From: Gluconobacter aidae | GTDB taxonomy: Bacteria; Pseudomonadota; Alphaproteobacteria; Acetobacterales; Acetobacteraceae | Length of the DNA stretch: 64,000 bases | NCBI RefSeq assembly: GCF_009547075.1 | Contig: NZ_WIPH01000010.1 | Location: 1-64,000, forward strand | Direction: 5' to 3' | In this document: in pieces, positions 31,400 to 44,365 of the stretch | Position numbering within the stretch: the stretch's first letter is position 1 | Layout of the letters: each line of letters begins with the position of its first letter | Position numbers and translations under genes: made by a program | Notes under the pieces: generated by a model | The model's database searches: none | What the model was told of the DNA's origin: nothing | What the model saw: the letters and a program-made list of their open reading frames with translations, nothing else

Positions 31400-31992
31400 G
31401 CGGCCTGTGTGGTGAGGAGCGGAATACCGGCAATTTTCAGGAAATTGGCCAGCAATTCGCGTCCTGCAACAGATGCGATGCTTTCGGGATGGAACTGGAC
31501 GCCATGCACGGGATAGTCGCGGTGACGCACGCCCATGATGACGCCATCTTCCGTCCGGGCATTGACCACAAGCGTTTCGGGGATGCTGTCGGGTGCAAGG
31601 GTCAGGCTGTGATAGCGCACCACATCCACCGGCTCCGGCAGGCCGGCAAAGACGCCCGTTCCGTCATGATGTACCGCGCTGATCTTGCCATGCATCGGCA
31701 CGGGCGCGCGCACGACTTCGGCCCCGAAGACCTGCCCGATCGCCTGATGGCCAAGGCATACACCAAATACCGGCACCTTCCCTGCGGCAGCGCGGATCAG
31801 ATCACAGCAGATCCCGGCCTCGGTCGGGGCGCAAGGGCCTGGCGAGATCACGATCGCGGACGGATTGAGCGCCAGGGCCTCGTCGACACTCAGCGCATCA
31901 TTGCGCCGCACGTCACATTCAACCCCAAGCGCACCCAGATGGTGGACGATGTTGAATGTGAAGCTGTCGTAATTGTCGATGAGAAGGATCAT
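31396..31992 (-). CDS. trpG: Anthranilate synthase component II (glutamine amidotransferase)
   Basis: A 198-residue class I glutaminase giving ammonia to TrpE; the triad is C79 (FGVCLGHQ), H168 and E170 (FHPES). It could also serve aminodeoxychorismate synthase in folate synthesis, as in some bacteria with one shared subunit, but the trp context favours tryptophan. ATG 31992 begins MILLIDNYDSF, the family start. A 58-bp gap separates it from trpE. Confidence 0.97.
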   Translation of the reverse strand: MILLIDNYDSFTFNIVHHLGALGVECDVRRNDALSVDEALALNPSAIVISPGPCAPTEAGICCDLIRAAAGKVPVFGVCLGHQAIGQVFGAEVVRAPVPMHGKISAVHHDGTGVFAGLPEPVDVVRYHSLTLAPDSIPETLVVNARTEDGVIMGVRHRDYPVHGVQFHPESIASVAGRELLANFLKIAGIPLLTTQAA

Positions 31993-32050
31993 GGCAACAG
32001 AATGACCCCCGTGTCTGTTTTCGTCAAATACATCGTGCTTTGAGGCTCCG

Positions 32051-33463
32051 TCAGGCTTTCGCGGCCGTTGCGACGGCGATTTCCGCCGCCCGGAACAAGG
32101 CGCGGGCCTTCGCCTGCGTCTCGCGGAACTCGGCGTTCGGATCGCTGTCCACCACGACGCCGCAGCCGGCCTGCACATACATGTTCCCATCCTTGAGAAC
32201 GGCCATGCGCAGCCCGATGCAGGTGTCCATTTCCCCGTCCGCTCCGAAATACCCGACGCAACCCGAATACGGCCCGCGCCGCGTCGGTTCCAGTTCGTCG
32301 ATGATTTCCATCGCGCGGATCTTGGGGGCGCCCGTCAGGGTCCCGGCCGGGAAAGCTGCGACCAGTGCATCCATCGCCGTTTTGCCGTCCTTGATACGGC
32401 CGGTCACGGTCGAGGAAATATGCATGACGTGGCTGTAGCGCTCGACGACGAACTTCTCCGGAACCTCGACGGTCCCGAGCTGTGAGACGCGCCCGACATC
32501 GTTTCGGCCCAGATCGATCAGCATCAGATGCTCGGCCAGTTCCTTGCGGTCGGCCAGAAGCTCTTTTTCCAGAGCCAGATCCTCTTCGCGATCCGCTCCG
32601 CGCGGGCGTGTGCCCGCCAGCGGACGTACCGTGACCTCGCCATTGCGCAGTCGCACGAGGATTTCCGGCGAGGACCCGACCAGAGCGTAGTCCTCAAGCT
32701 CCATCACAAACAGGAACGGCGCCGGATTGACGCGGCGCAGGCTGCGATAGAGCGAGAGCGGTGACAGCGGGAATGGTGTCGTGAAGCGTTGGCTCGGCAC
32801 GATCTGGAAGGCATCGCCCGCAGCGATATAGTCCTGCGCCTTGCGGACGTGATCCTCGAACTGCTGCTGCGTCATGTTCGACACTGGCGGCGCCAGTTCC
32901 GTGCCAGCCGGCAACGTCTCGCGCGCATCCCCCAGCGGGGAGGCCAGAGCGGCGCGTGCCTGATCGAGAAGCGCATGCGCCTCCGCATCCGTCGTCTTAC
33001 CCCGCACCGGCACGGCCAGCGTAAGTTCGTCCCGCACGGAATCGAAGACCGCGAACAGGCGCGGCCGGATCATGATCCCTTCCGGCAGGCCCAGATCATT
33101 GACCGGGGCATTCGGCAGGCGCTCCATCTGGCGCACCATATCATAACCCAGCACGCCGAACACGCCGCCGATCATTGGCGGCACTCCGGCCGGAAGGTCC
33201 ATCTGGCTCTCATCCACGATGGTCTTCAGTGTCTCGAGCGGCACGCCCTCAATGGGCCTGCCGTCCAGCGTCACCTTCCCGTCCCGGCATTTCCAGACCA
33301 GATCCGGCAGAAGCGCGATCACGGAATAACGCCCGCGGGCCGCACCACCTTCGACACTCTCGAACAGCAGCCGGTACGGATCGTCCGACAGTTGGGAGAG
33401 ACGCAGAAAGGCCGAGACAGGCGTCAGAAGATCGGCGGCCTCGATGCTGTAGACAATGCCCAT
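32051..33463 (-). CDS. trpE: Anthranilate synthase component I
   Basis: A 470-residue chorismate-using enzyme. The C-terminal MST motifs are clear: QIVPSQRF, LVGSSPEILVRL, PLAGTRPRG, LIDLGRNDVGRV and FPAGTLTGAPKIRAMEII. No leader peptide or attenuator is apparent: the gene starts directly at the ppiD stop with a 1-bp overlap (TGATG), so expression depends on the ppiD transcript unless an internal promoter exists. Confidence 0.97.
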   Translation of the reverse strand: MGIVYSIEAADLLTPVSAFLRLSQLSDDPYRLLFESVEGGAARGRYSVIALLPDLVWKCRDGKVTLDGRPIEGVPLETLKTIVDESQMDLPAGVPPMIGGVFGVLGYDMVRQMERLPNAPVNDLGLPEGIMIRPRLFAVFDSVRDELTLAVPVRGKTTDAEAHALLDQARAALASPLGDARETLPAGTELAPPVSNMTQQQFEDHVRKAQDYIAAGDAFQIVPSQRFTTPFPLSPLSLYRSLRRVNPAPFLFVMELEDYALVGSSPEILVRLRNGEVTVRPLAGTRPRGADREEDLALEKELLADRKELAEHLMLIDLGRNDVGRVSQLGTVEVPEKFVVERYSHVMHISSTVTGRIKDGKTAMDALVAAFPAGTLTGAPKIRAMEIIDELEPTRRGPYSGCVGYFGADGEMDTCIGLRMAVLKDGNMYVQAGCGVVVDSDPNAEFRETQAKARALFRAAEIAVATAAKA

Positions 33464-35412
33464 CAGTGCCCCCCGCTCTCTGCTGCCGGAGCACTCGCCG
33501 GCGTGGCGGCCGTTACGACCTGATTGTAAAGTGCCATGTTGATACGCGAGGGCGGAACCGCTTTTTCCATGGCGGCATTCAGTACCACCGGAATATCGGA
33601 ACGCATGGACTGGAGGTATTCGTCCGAAAGCTGCTTGCCCAGGCTCTTCATGTCCTCTGCCGAGGCCGGCTTGTCCGCCGTCACGTTGACCAGCCAGAAC
33701 GCATCGGGGGATTCGAACATGCCGCTCGTTCCCGGCTTGAGTCCGAAAACACCGCGCAGGACATTCTGCGGCAGGGTCTGGTCCGGATGAACCCGCGACA
33801 CGGCAACGTCCTGACGCAGGGCCGAGGCTTCGGCCTGCCCCTGGAGGGCTTTGCGCAGCGTTCCTGCCTTGGCCGCATTGAACAGCGTGGTCGCCCGCAA
33901 GTCGGCGGCATGACGCTTCTGATCCGCCGTCCAGGCCTGCACGACCTGATCGCGCACGCTGTCGAACGGCTTGAGCGTACCGGGGTGCACTTCATCGACG
34001 AGCAGGGAGAACGCCGTGCCGTTCGGACCATTGATGACGGTCGGCTGGGCATCCTTGGACTGGGTGAAGATCTGATGGATGATCGCCTGGCGCAGGGCCG
34101 CGTCGCCCGGAATGGGTGCAGGCAGACCGTCCTGCGTCAGGCCGTTTGAATCCAGCGTGCCGGATGCGGGAACAGCCCCGAGATCGCTCGGGATCTGCTC
34201 CAGCGTCGAAGATCCGGCAACCGCATCCTGAAACTGCTTCTGGCGGGCCTGAAGCGCTTCCCCGGCTTCCTGGTTCTGGACCTGCGTCTTCAGGCCATCC
34301 TTGGCCTGTTCGAAGGTCGTTTTGTGCGGCGCGGTGATGGCCGTGATGTTGAAGACGACCCAGCCCATGCCGGTCTTTTCCGGTCCGGAGATGCGGTCGG
34401 ACGGTGCCGCGAATGCCGCCTTGGCAAGTTCAGGGTTCGGAATGTCGCTCTGGCGTACGGACGGCAGGGATACCGCAGCGGCTTCGGGGAACTTCTTCTG
34501 GATATCGTCCCAGGACGTTCCGCTCTTCCAGGCCGTCGCAGCCGCATCGGCTTTCGCCTGATCGGTGAAGGTCAGGACCTGAATCGTCCGCGTCTCGGGC
34601 ATGTCAAAGGTGCGGGCCTGAAAATCATAAAGACGGTGCAGGACGTCGTCGGGGACCTCGATCGTCTTCGCCACGCTGTCCGGCGTCATGACGACCATTT
34701 TCGCATGGCGATATTCCGTCGTGCGGAACATCTGCGGGTGGTTGTCATAGAAACGGTGAAGCTGGTCATCCGTCGGCGCGGCGGCAACGACACCGCTTGC
34801 AAACGGGATCTGAACCAGATCGAACACGCGCTGGCTCGCATCGAAGGACAGCATCCGGTCCGTCAGGGAAGACGGCGCGACAACGGACTGCCCCATGCCC
34901 TGCAGAAGCCCGCGCGAAGCGATGTCCTCGCGGATGGCCTGGAGCAGCTTGCCCTCGGACAGTCCGATCCGCGTCAGACGGTCATTGAAGACGCTCCGGT
35001 CGAACTGTCCGGCGGCATTGTGAAACGCCGGAATGGCAAAGACTTCCTGCCGCACCAGATCATCGGGGACCATCATGCCCGCGCGGGCGGCGGCAAGCTG
35101 GGTCTCGTTCTGGATCACAAGGTTTTGAAGCGTCTGCCGTGCGATCTGCTCGATCTCGCCCTTGGGGAGCCTGGAGGGGTCGGCAAGCCCAATCCGTCGG
35201 GCGATTTCGGGAAGCTGCGCCGAGAGCGCCCGGCTGAAATCGTCCGGCGTGATGCTGCGATCGCCGACGCGCACGACCTCGTTGGAGCTTGCCGTGCCCA
35301 TGTTGGAATACACATCTCCCACACCCCAGCCGATGAAGGCCAGAAAGATCAGCAGCGCGGCGGCACGGCCGGCCCAGGAGTCAACAAAGAGGTGGCGGAG
35401 TGTGGTAATCAT
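33463..35412 (-). CDS. ppiD: PpiD-like membrane-anchored periplasmic peptidyl-prolyl isomerase
   Basis: A 649-residue protein with one N-terminal membrane anchor (about 14-33, after MITTLRHLFVDSWAG), a SurA-N-like chaperone region, a degenerate parvulin domain near the middle and a second chaperone-like C-terminal half. It assists folding of proteins leaving the Sec translocon. ATG 35412 is the family start. It leads the trp genes on one strand, a linkage with no obvious functional reason; it is divergent from tpiA across 198 bp. Confidence 0.9.
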   Translation of the reverse strand: MITTLRHLFVDSWAGRAAALLIFLAFIGWGVGDVYSNMGTASSNEVVRVGDRSITPDDFSRALSAQLPEIARRIGLADPSRLPKGEIEQIARQTLQNLVIQNETQLAAARAGMMVPDDLVRQEVFAIPAFHNAAGQFDRSVFNDRLTRIGLSEGKLLQAIREDIASRGLLQGMGQSVVAPSSLTDRMLSFDASQRVFDLVQIPFASGVVAAAPTDDQLHRFYDNHPQMFRTTEYRHAKMVVMTPDSVAKTIEVPDDVLHRLYDFQARTFDMPETRTIQVLTFTDQAKADAAATAWKSGTSWDDIQKKFPEAAAVSLPSVRQSDIPNPELAKAAFAAPSDRISGPEKTGMGWVVFNITAITAPHKTTFEQAKDGLKTQVQNQEAGEALQARQKQFQDAVAGSSTLEQIPSDLGAVPASGTLDSNGLTQDGLPAPIPGDAALRQAIIHQIFTQSKDAQPTVINGPNGTAFSLLVDEVHPGTLKPFDSVRDQVVQAWTADQKRHAADLRATTLFNAAKAGTLRKALQGQAEASALRQDVAVSRVHPDQTLPQNVLRGVFGLKPGTSGMFESPDAFWLVNVTADKPASAEDMKSLGKQLSDEYLQSMRSDIPVVLNAAMEKAVPPSRINMALYNQVVTAATPASAPAAESGGH

Positions 35413-35610
35413 AGGGTCAGGGCAGATCCGGATGACGGGATGGTGCGGACACAAAAGGCCCGCTAGACTTGCCGCACCATAATGTCGTGAGAACGGCTTG
35501 ACCAGAAGCAGACCGGAACGAGTGCTGCCTTGCGGCATTCAGCCGGTCGCAGCACTGAGCACATACCGGTAACGCCGCCATTCTTCGGGCGTCACCGTCA
35601 AGGAGGAAGA

Positions 35611-36411
35611 GTGCCCCCATCACCCAGGCTTGTCGTTGGAAACTGGAAGATGCACGGATTGCGGGAGCAGTCCGGCCGTCTGGTCCGTGCCGTCGCCGAG
35701 GGCGCGCAGTCCCTCCCCGATGACGTTCGGCTCGTCCTGTGCCCACCCTTCACCCAGCTCGCCAGCGTGCATGGCATCATCAATGCCGAGGGGCCGTCCA
35801 CGCCGCTGCGTCTTGGTGCGCAGGACTGTCATACGACGTCCTCGGGGCCCCACACCGGGGACATCTCGGCTGAAATGCTGGCCGATCTTGGCGTCCGTTA
35901 CGTCATCCTCGGCCATTCCGAACGCCGCCAGGCCCATGGCGAAACCGATGTCCTGATTCGCCAGAAGGTCGAAGCTGCCGAAGCTGCGGGCCTTATTCCC
36001 ATCGTCTGTGTCGGCGAGACGATACAGGAGCGTCTCGAAGGTCGGACGACCACCGTTCTGGCCACGCAGGTCGAGGGATCGCTGACCGACGGCTTTACGG
36101 GTATCCTAGCTTACGAGCCCGTCTGGGCCATCGGAAGCGGCACGATCCCGCCCATCGACGAGCTTGAGAGAACCCTTTCTCTCCTGCACGGACTGTTGCA
36201 GTCCCGTCTCAAGACGGATGACATTCGCGTGCCGATCCTGTATGGCGGCTCCGTCACACCGGCTCAGGCGCCGACCATTTTTTCCATCGGGTCGCTTGGC
36301 GGGGTGCTGGTTGGCAGTGCCAGTCTGGAAGCAGAGAGCTTCCTGCGCATCGCTGAAGCGGCATCTTTCCGCCTGACGTCCCAACCATTGTCCGGACCCT
36401 ATCGTTCATGA
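35611..36411 (+). CDS. tpiA: Triosephosphate isomerase
   Basis: A 266-residue TIM barrel interconverting dihydroxyacetone phosphate and glyceraldehyde 3-phosphate. N11 and K13 (GNWKMHG), H102 (LGHSERR) and E169 (AYEPVWAIGSG) are the catalytic set; YGGSV binds phosphate. The GTG at 35611 is chosen because AGGAGGAAGA sits immediately upstream. It is coupled to secG by a 4-bp overlap. Confidence 0.98.
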   Translation: MPPSPRLVVGNWKMHGLREQSGRLVRAVAEGAQSLPDDVRLVLCPPFTQLASVHGIINAEGPSTPLRLGAQDCHTTSSGPHTGDISAEMLADLGVRYVILGHSERRQAHGETDVLIRQKVEAAEAAGLIPIVCVGETIQERLEGRTTTVLATQVEGSLTDGFTGILAYEPVWAIGSGTIPPIDELERTLSLLHGLLQSRLKTDDIRVPILYGGSVTPAQAPTIFSIGSLGGVLVGSASLEAESFLRIAEAASFRLTSQPLSGPYRS

Positions 36412-36749
36412 CCACTCTTCTGCTTGCTCTCAACCTGCTGGTCACACTGGCGCTGATCGGGGTGATCCTGATCCAGCGCAGCGAAGGCGGCGGCCTCGGC
36501 ATCGGCAGCGGCCAGGGCATGGGCTCCTTCATGAGCGGCCGCGGGACGGCAACGCTACTGACGCGTGCCACCTCCGTCCTCGCCGGCATCTTCATGCTGC
36601 TGTGCCTGGTGCTGGCCGTCATGAACCGTGGCGCGTCTTCCGGCGTCGGCTCGCATGACATCCTGGCCGAGCCGCCTGCCGCGACCCAGACGACCACCAC
36701 CACAACCCCGGCTACACCTGCCGCTCCGGCTTCCACACCCGCTCACTGA
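36408..36749 (+). CDS. secG: Preprotein translocase subunit SecG
   Basis: A 113-residue SecG with two membrane helices (about 1-22 and 50-72), the loop GLGIGSGQGMGSFMSGRGTA between them, and a low-complexity Thr/Pro/Ala C-terminal tail beyond the normal core. It stimulates SecYEG-dependent export. It overlaps tpiA (ATGA). The tail is longer than in E. coli but common in this group. Confidence 0.95.
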   Translation: MTTLLLALNLLVTLALIGVILIQRSEGGGLGIGSGQGMGSFMSGRGTATLLTRATSVLAGIFMLLCLVLAVMNRGASSGVGSHDILAEPPAATQTTTTTTPATPAAPASTPAH

Positions 36750-36761
36750 CCGGGCCTGAAA

Positions 36762-36789
36762 ATCCCCGTTTGAACTTTTTGACGGGGAT
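36762..36789 (+). terminator. Hairpin between secG and pyrG
   Basis: Inverted repeat ATCCCCGT / ACGGGGAT with a 12-nt loop that itself contains a T-run; CTTGC follows. It could be a weak terminator or an attenuator-like element ahead of pyrG. No mechanism is evident. Confidence 0.4.
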
Positions 36790-36843
36790 CTTGCTTACGG
36801 ACGCGTCTCTCCGCTTCCCCTGCCCCATGTCGGCAGTGTATGA

Positions 36844-39301
<2,458 letters not shown>

Positions 39302-39305
<4 letters not shown>

Positions 39306-39778
39306 CTGCCGGACGGCGCCAGAGCCGCCAGAAACAGGCTCAGCACCGCAATAGCCGTCAGCCCTGTGCGAAGCGGCAGATAGCCTGGGGGAAGAGCGCC
39401 TTTCCTCCAGGCTTCCCGTTCCACAAGGAATGTTCCGACAAAGCCGATGATTTCCAGTCCGAAACCGGCGCGGACATGCCCCAGCACACCGATGCACAGC
39501 GACAGCCATGCCCACAGCGCAGGGCAGACACCCAGAACAAGACGCTGACGGTCCCGCTGCGATGTGCCGCCAACGGTGATGATGTCCGGCCGTTCCATGG
39601 CCAGTCCCCAGTGCACGGCCCCCAGAAATGACAGAATGCAGGCCCCGTACGCCAGCAGAATGACCTTCAGATGTGGCAGCGGCGCGAACAGTCCGACGAG
39701 GAAGATCCATCCTCCAAGCGTCATGAAGGGGATCAGTCCGGCAATGCCGAGCACGAAAACGGGAAAAGGCAGGCGCAT
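39302..39778 (-). CDS. DUF3429-type membrane protein
   Basis: A 158-residue integral membrane protein with about five hydrophobic helices and the FLGAVHWGLAM segment typical of DUF3429 proteins. No function is known. ATG 39778 is preferred because GAGG lies upstream and the first helix starts directly after; an earlier ATG at 39829 adds a polar stretch. Convergent with kdsA and divergent from eno. Confidence 0.8.
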
Positions 39779-39789
39779 GTCGTCGTTGA

Positions 39790-41175
<1,386 letters not shown>

Positions 41176-41185
41176 AACTGTCGGA

Positions 41186-41218
41186 CGGCCTCGTTTCCTT
41201 TGAAATGAGGCCGTTTTT
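41186..41218 (+). terminator. Intrinsic terminator of eno
   Basis: A 12-bp stem CGGCCTCGTTTC / GAAATGAGGCCG (one G-T pair) with loop CTTT, followed at once by TTTTT. It lies 10 bp after the eno stop. Confidence 0.95.
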
Positions 41219-41252
41219 CAAGACATGATGTGAAAGATATCCGTATCATTCA

Positions 41253-41280
41253 TTGTCTGGTCACGATTGACTGATATAGA
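41253..41280 (+). promoter_or_regulatory. Possible promoter of the ftsB/divIC-type gene
   Basis: TTGTCT (41253-41258) and TATAGA (41275-41280) with a 16-nt spacer sit 34 nt before the GTG at 41315, after the eno terminator. Visual match only. Confidence 0.4.
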
Positions 41281-41314
41281 CTGGTAAAATCTCTCAGAAC
41301 GGAGTTTTCGCGAC

Positions 41315-41644
41315 GTGACACTGATCCGACTTATCAAACGTGGTGTCCGCGCCGTAGCTCCCCCGGCCTTCTTTCTGTCCCTGACGGCATATTTCGGATG
41401 GAACGCCCTTCACGGCGCTCACGGTATTCACGCCTATCAGGAACAGATGCAGCTTCAGAAGGATGCTCTTCAGGCCAGGCAGGATGCCAGTGATGAGCAG
41501 AATGTCTGGCGTCGCCGCGTCGTTGCGCTCAAGGAAAAGGCGCTGGACGCCGATATGCTGGACGAACGGGCCCGCGCCACGATGAACCTGACACGCAGCG
41601 GTGATCTAGTTGTCCCCTACGGCCCTCACGACAGGCTATTCTGA
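41315..41644 (+). CDS. FtsB/DivIC-type septum formation initiator
   Basis: A 109-residue bitopic protein: short cytoplasmic start, one membrane helix (about 15-33), then a periplasmic coiled coil rich in Gln/Lys/Arg and a C-terminal MLDERARATMNL segment typical of DivIC-like proteins. Such proteins tie divisome subunits together. The downstream order eno-ftsB is also seen in other bacteria. GTG 41315 has GGAG upstream. Ends at a bidirectional terminator. Confidence 0.9.
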   Translation: MTLIRLIKRGVRAVAPPAFFLSLTAYFGWNALHGAHGIHAYQEQMQLQKDALQARQDASDEQNVWRRRVVALKEKALDADMLDERARATMNLTRSGDLVVPYGPHDRLF

Positions 41645-41685
41645 GCAGCGGCCAGGAATATCCGGCCCTGTAGATATAAAAAAAA

Positions 41686-41708
41686 GCGGCCCGAAGGCCG
41701 CTTTTTTT
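41686..41708. terminator. Bidirectional terminator between ftsB-type gene and rpmG
   Basis: Stem GCGGCC / GGCCGC with loop CGAA, flanked by eight A residues on the left and seven T residues on the right, so it terminates both converging transcripts. Confidence 0.95.
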
Positions 41709-41729
41709 ATAAAGACTGTCGGAACAGTC

Positions 41730-41897
41730 TTACTTGATCTTGGCTTCGCGGAACACGACGTGCTTGCGTGCAACCGGGTCGTACTTGCGCACTTCCATCT
41801 TTCCCGTAGCGGAACGGGCATTCTTCTTCGTGACGTAGAAGTAGCCGGTTTCGGCGGACGAAACGAGCCGGATCTGAATAACGTTGCTCTTTCCCAT
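41730..41897 (-). CDS. rpmG: 50S ribosomal protein L33
   Basis: A 55-residue L33 of the zinc-free (C-minus) type: no CXXC pairs, with the conserved [21 protein letters not shown] and the C-terminal [18 protein letters not shown] core. ATG 41897 follows GAGGG and begins MGKSN, the family start; longer forms are unlikely. Confidence 0.97.
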   Translation of the reverse strand: MGKSNVIQIRLVSSAETGYFYVTKKNARSATGKMEVRKYDPVARKHVVFREAKIK

Positions 41898-42202
41898 GAT
41901 ACCCTCGGGCTTTCGCCATACTGATGCCGCTCGAAGGTGTCGATGCAGCATGTTGATCTCTAGATTGGGCGCACCATGCTGATTTGTGGTCCGCAGGTCA
42001 AGGCCCTGACATATAATTTCGGGGTTTTCCTGCGCTTTCAGAGACTTTCAGCGTGAAGGAATCTTATCAGGCCATCGTATGAACCCTTCTCTTTCGCTTG
42101 TGAGGCAACAGACAGGAACCTATAAGGAACAAATGTGGGATGGTTTTTATTCTGCACCTTGTTTTCCGACCTGCCTCCGCCGAGGCGCATGGGAGCGCCT
42201 GT
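41898..42202. other. Divergent rpmG-lexA intergenic region
   Basis: This 305-bp region carries the lexA promoter with its LexA box (see 42098-42130). For rpmG, TTGACC on the minus strand (42001-41996) followed 17 nt later by CATGGT (41978-41973) is a weak candidate. A TATAAT at 42012-42017 (plus) has no good -35. Nothing else recognised. Confidence 0.5.
42098..42130 (+). promoter_or_regulatory. lexA promoter with overlapping LexA (SOS) box
   Basis: TTGTGA (42098-42103) and TATAAG (42121-42126) are spaced 17 nt. A direct repeat GAAC-N7-GAAC (42116-42119 and 42127-42130) spans the -10 element. This is the reverse complement of GTTC-N7-GTTC, the established alphaproteobacterial LexA operator, so binding would block polymerase: autorepression. 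Confidence 0.8.
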
Positions 42203-42919
42203 ATGCTGACCCGCAAGCAGCACCAGCTTTTGCTATATATCGACGACCATCTTCGCCGGACGGGCTATTCCCCTTCTTTCGATGAAATGAAGGATGCTCT
42301 TGAGCTTCGCTCAAAGTCTGGCATCCATCGGTTGATTTCCGCTCTGGAAGAGCGTGGCTTTCTGCGTCGTCACCATCATCGTGCCCGTGCGCTCGAAGTG
42401 TTGCGCCTACCGCACATGGGAACCGAGGCCCCGGCTGCTGCTGCCTTGGGGGTCGCGTTCGTTCCCGCCGTTCTCGACCAGGGGCAGACGGGCCTTGAAG
42501 GCGCGTTCTCAGAAGCCAGCGTCGCCAATGACCGCCAGACTGTCAGCATCCCGCTCTATGGGCGCATTGCAGCGGGTCTTCCGATCGAGGCTATGCAGGA
42601 TGATAGCGACCGGATTGACGTGCCGGTCTCGCTTCTGGGTACCGGGGAGCATTATGCCCTGACGGTTGCGGGTGATTCGATGATCGAAGCGGGGATTCTG
42701 GATGGCGATATTGCCATCATCCGACGGCGCGAAACTGCGGAAAACGGACAGATCATCGTCGCCCTGATCGACGAACAGGAAGTGACGCTCAAGAAGCTGC
42801 GTCGTCGCGGATCGATGATTGCGCTGGAAGCGGCCAACAGGGACTACGAAACCCGCATCTTCCCGGCGGAGCGTGTCCATATCCAGGGCCGTCTGGTCGC
42901 GCTTTTCCGGCAGTACTGA
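42203..42919 (+). CDS. lexA: LexA repressor
   Basis: A 238-residue SOS repressor. A winged-helix DNA-binding domain ([10 protein letters not shown] to about 70) is followed by a linker and the S24 latent protease: cleavage bond A124-G125 (RIAAGLP), catalytic S159 (GDSMIEAG) and K197 (VTLKKL). RecA-promoted self-cleavage should induce repair genes. ATG 42203 matches the usual MLTRKQ start; an upstream ATG at 42140 would add 21 residues outside the family. Regulated by the box at 42116-42130. Confidence 0.97.
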   Translation: MLTRKQHQLLLYIDDHLRRTGYSPSFDEMKDALELRSKSGIHRLISALEERGFLRRHHHRARALEVLRLPHMGTEAPAAAALGVAFVPAVLDQGQTGLEGAFSEASVANDRQTVSIPLYGRIAAGLPIEAMQDDSDRIDVPVSLLGTGEHYALTVAGDSMIEAGILDGDIAIIRRRETAENGQIIVALIDEQEVTLKKLRRRGSMIALEAANRDYETRIFPAERVHIQGRLVALFRQY

Positions 42920-42933
42920 AATCGGGGATACGG

Positions 42934-42956
42934 CTGACGGCTTCAGGAGCCGTCAG
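42934..42956. terminator. Hairpin between lexA and lipoprotein gene
   Basis: Perfect 9-bp stem CTGACGGCT / AGCCGTCAG with loop TCAGG between two converging stops. There is no clear T-run, so strength is uncertain. Confidence 0.6.
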
Positions 42957-42964
42957 AAAACCCG

Positions 42965-43570
42965 TTATTGCGGTGCCGCCGGTGTGCCGTGTACGACTTT
43001 CACGCTGCCATTGGGAGCAATCAGCGTACTCGTGCCGTCACCATTCGGAATGACGATGGTCTTGCTTGGATTTTTGTTCAGGAAACGGGTAGCACTATCG
43101 GGGACTGAAGATGGCAGTGTCGGAATGATATGACTGCGGTCTCGACTCACACCCTGATGGGTATCGGCGCTTTCGCCGACCGACATGCTCTGTCCCCGCA
43201 TGAGCTGCTGGCCGGAAGCGCCCAGAGCGCCCTTGCTGCCAATGCCGCCCATGAAACTCTCGTCGAGTGCTGCGCCGCCGAAATAGGTTGCCGGGTCCCC
43301 AAGGGCATGACTGAACGTGCTGTCGGGGTTTTCGACGTCCTTTAGGGTCGGAAGAGGCTGTGGGGCACCAGGCCAGATATTGCCGCTTTCAGGAAGAATC
43401 GGAGTTTCAGCATATTTCTCACCACGGGCGCGATGAATATTTTCACTGTCGCCGTGTGGACCATTGGGATTATCGAGCGCCGTCCACACCATGGTGTCAC
43501 GGATATACTTGCCCATGCCTGAACAGCCGCTCAGAGCGAGAGGTAGTGCCAGCAGAGCGGCCTTCCGCAT
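42965..43570 (-). CDS. Predicted lipoprotein of unknown function
   Basis: A 201-residue protein with a type II signal peptide; lipobox ALSGC puts the lipidated cysteine at residue 16. The rest is polar, glycine- and proline-rich, with a C-terminal TIVIPNGDGTSTLIAPNGSV that looks like two short beta strands. Start is supported by GGAG before ATG 43570. No family recognised; likely tethered to the outer or inner membrane. Confidence 0.75.
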   Translation of the reverse strand: MRKAALLALPLALSGCSGMGKYIRDTMVWTALDNPNGPHGDSENIHRARGEKYAETPILPESGNIWPGAPQPLPTLKDVENPDSTFSHALGDPATYFGGAALDESFMGGIGSKGALGASGQQLMRGQSMSVGESADTHQGVSRDRSHIIPTLPSSVPDSATRFLNKNPSKTIVIPNGDGTSTLIAPNGSVKVVHGTPAAPQ

Positions 43571-43672
43571 TTCTTACTCCCACAAGGTCAATAAATGACC
43601 TTTAGCGGTCCTTGTAACGGAACGCCAGATGAAGACAGTCAAAGACATCCATAATTCTATCAGAGACTGATA

Positions 43673-44275
43673 TCAGAAGCTGATCTTGGATGACTTGCGG
43701 GATTGTCCCGCCATGATGCGGGCGAGGCCGGCAGTCAGATAGCCCCAGCCGCTGATGACGGTCGGAATGACCGAGAACCAGAGAAGAATTCCGCCGATCA
43801 GGGTGGCGGGAAGGAAGGAGAGACCCAGCATCTCTGCCGCCCCGTCCCCACCGATCAGAAACCCGATCGCCACCATCTGGATTCCGGTTTTCCATTTCGC
43901 CAGCCGGGTGGAGGGCAGCGTCTCCCGCTGCGACGCCATATATTCCCGAAGGCCGCTGACCAGGATTTCTCGGATCATGATGATGATCCCGGCATAAAGC
44001 GAGAAAACCGGGAGGTGCGTCAGCCCCGCCAGAGCCAGCAGAAGCGATCCTACCAGCAGCTTGTCCGCAATCGGATCCATCATCCGGCCCAGCTCCGAAA
44101 GCTGTTGCCAGCGGCGTGCGAGCGCCCCGTCCAGATAGTCCGTGATGCACGCGGCAGTGTAAACCGCGCACGCAACCACGTTTGCAGTCGGCGAATGCAC
44201 GGAGAGCAGCACGACCAGTACAGGAATGGACGCGATACGCAGCAGTGTCAGGATGTTTGGCAGATCTGTCAGCAT
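43673..44275 (-). CDS. pgsA: CDP-diacylglycerol-glycerol-3-phosphate 3-phosphatidyltransferase
   Basis: A 200-residue membrane enzyme making phosphatidylglycerol phosphate. The CDP-alcohol phosphotransferase motif runs D46YLDGALAR...G63RMMD67PIAD71, with several hydrophobic helices around it. It is downstream of uvrC by 90 bp, an arrangement also known in other proteobacteria, and probably cotranscribed. Confidence 0.95.
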   Translation of the reverse strand: MLTDLPNILTLLRIASIPVLVVLLSVHSPTANVVACAVYTAACITDYLDGALARRWQQLSELGRMMDPIADKLLVGSLLLALAGLTHLPVFSLYAGIIIMIREILVSGLREYMASQRETLPSTRLAKWKTGIQMVAIGFLIGGDGAAEMLGLSFLPATLIGGILLWFSVIPTVISGWGYLTAGLARIMAGQSRKSSKISF

Positions 44276-44365
44276 CGCAGTCAGTCTAGAACAGTTTCCG
44301 TCTCTCCGGTATGCGTCAATATGTCCGTAAAAGATGTATTTTTCGTGTAAATCCCGACGTGTGGC

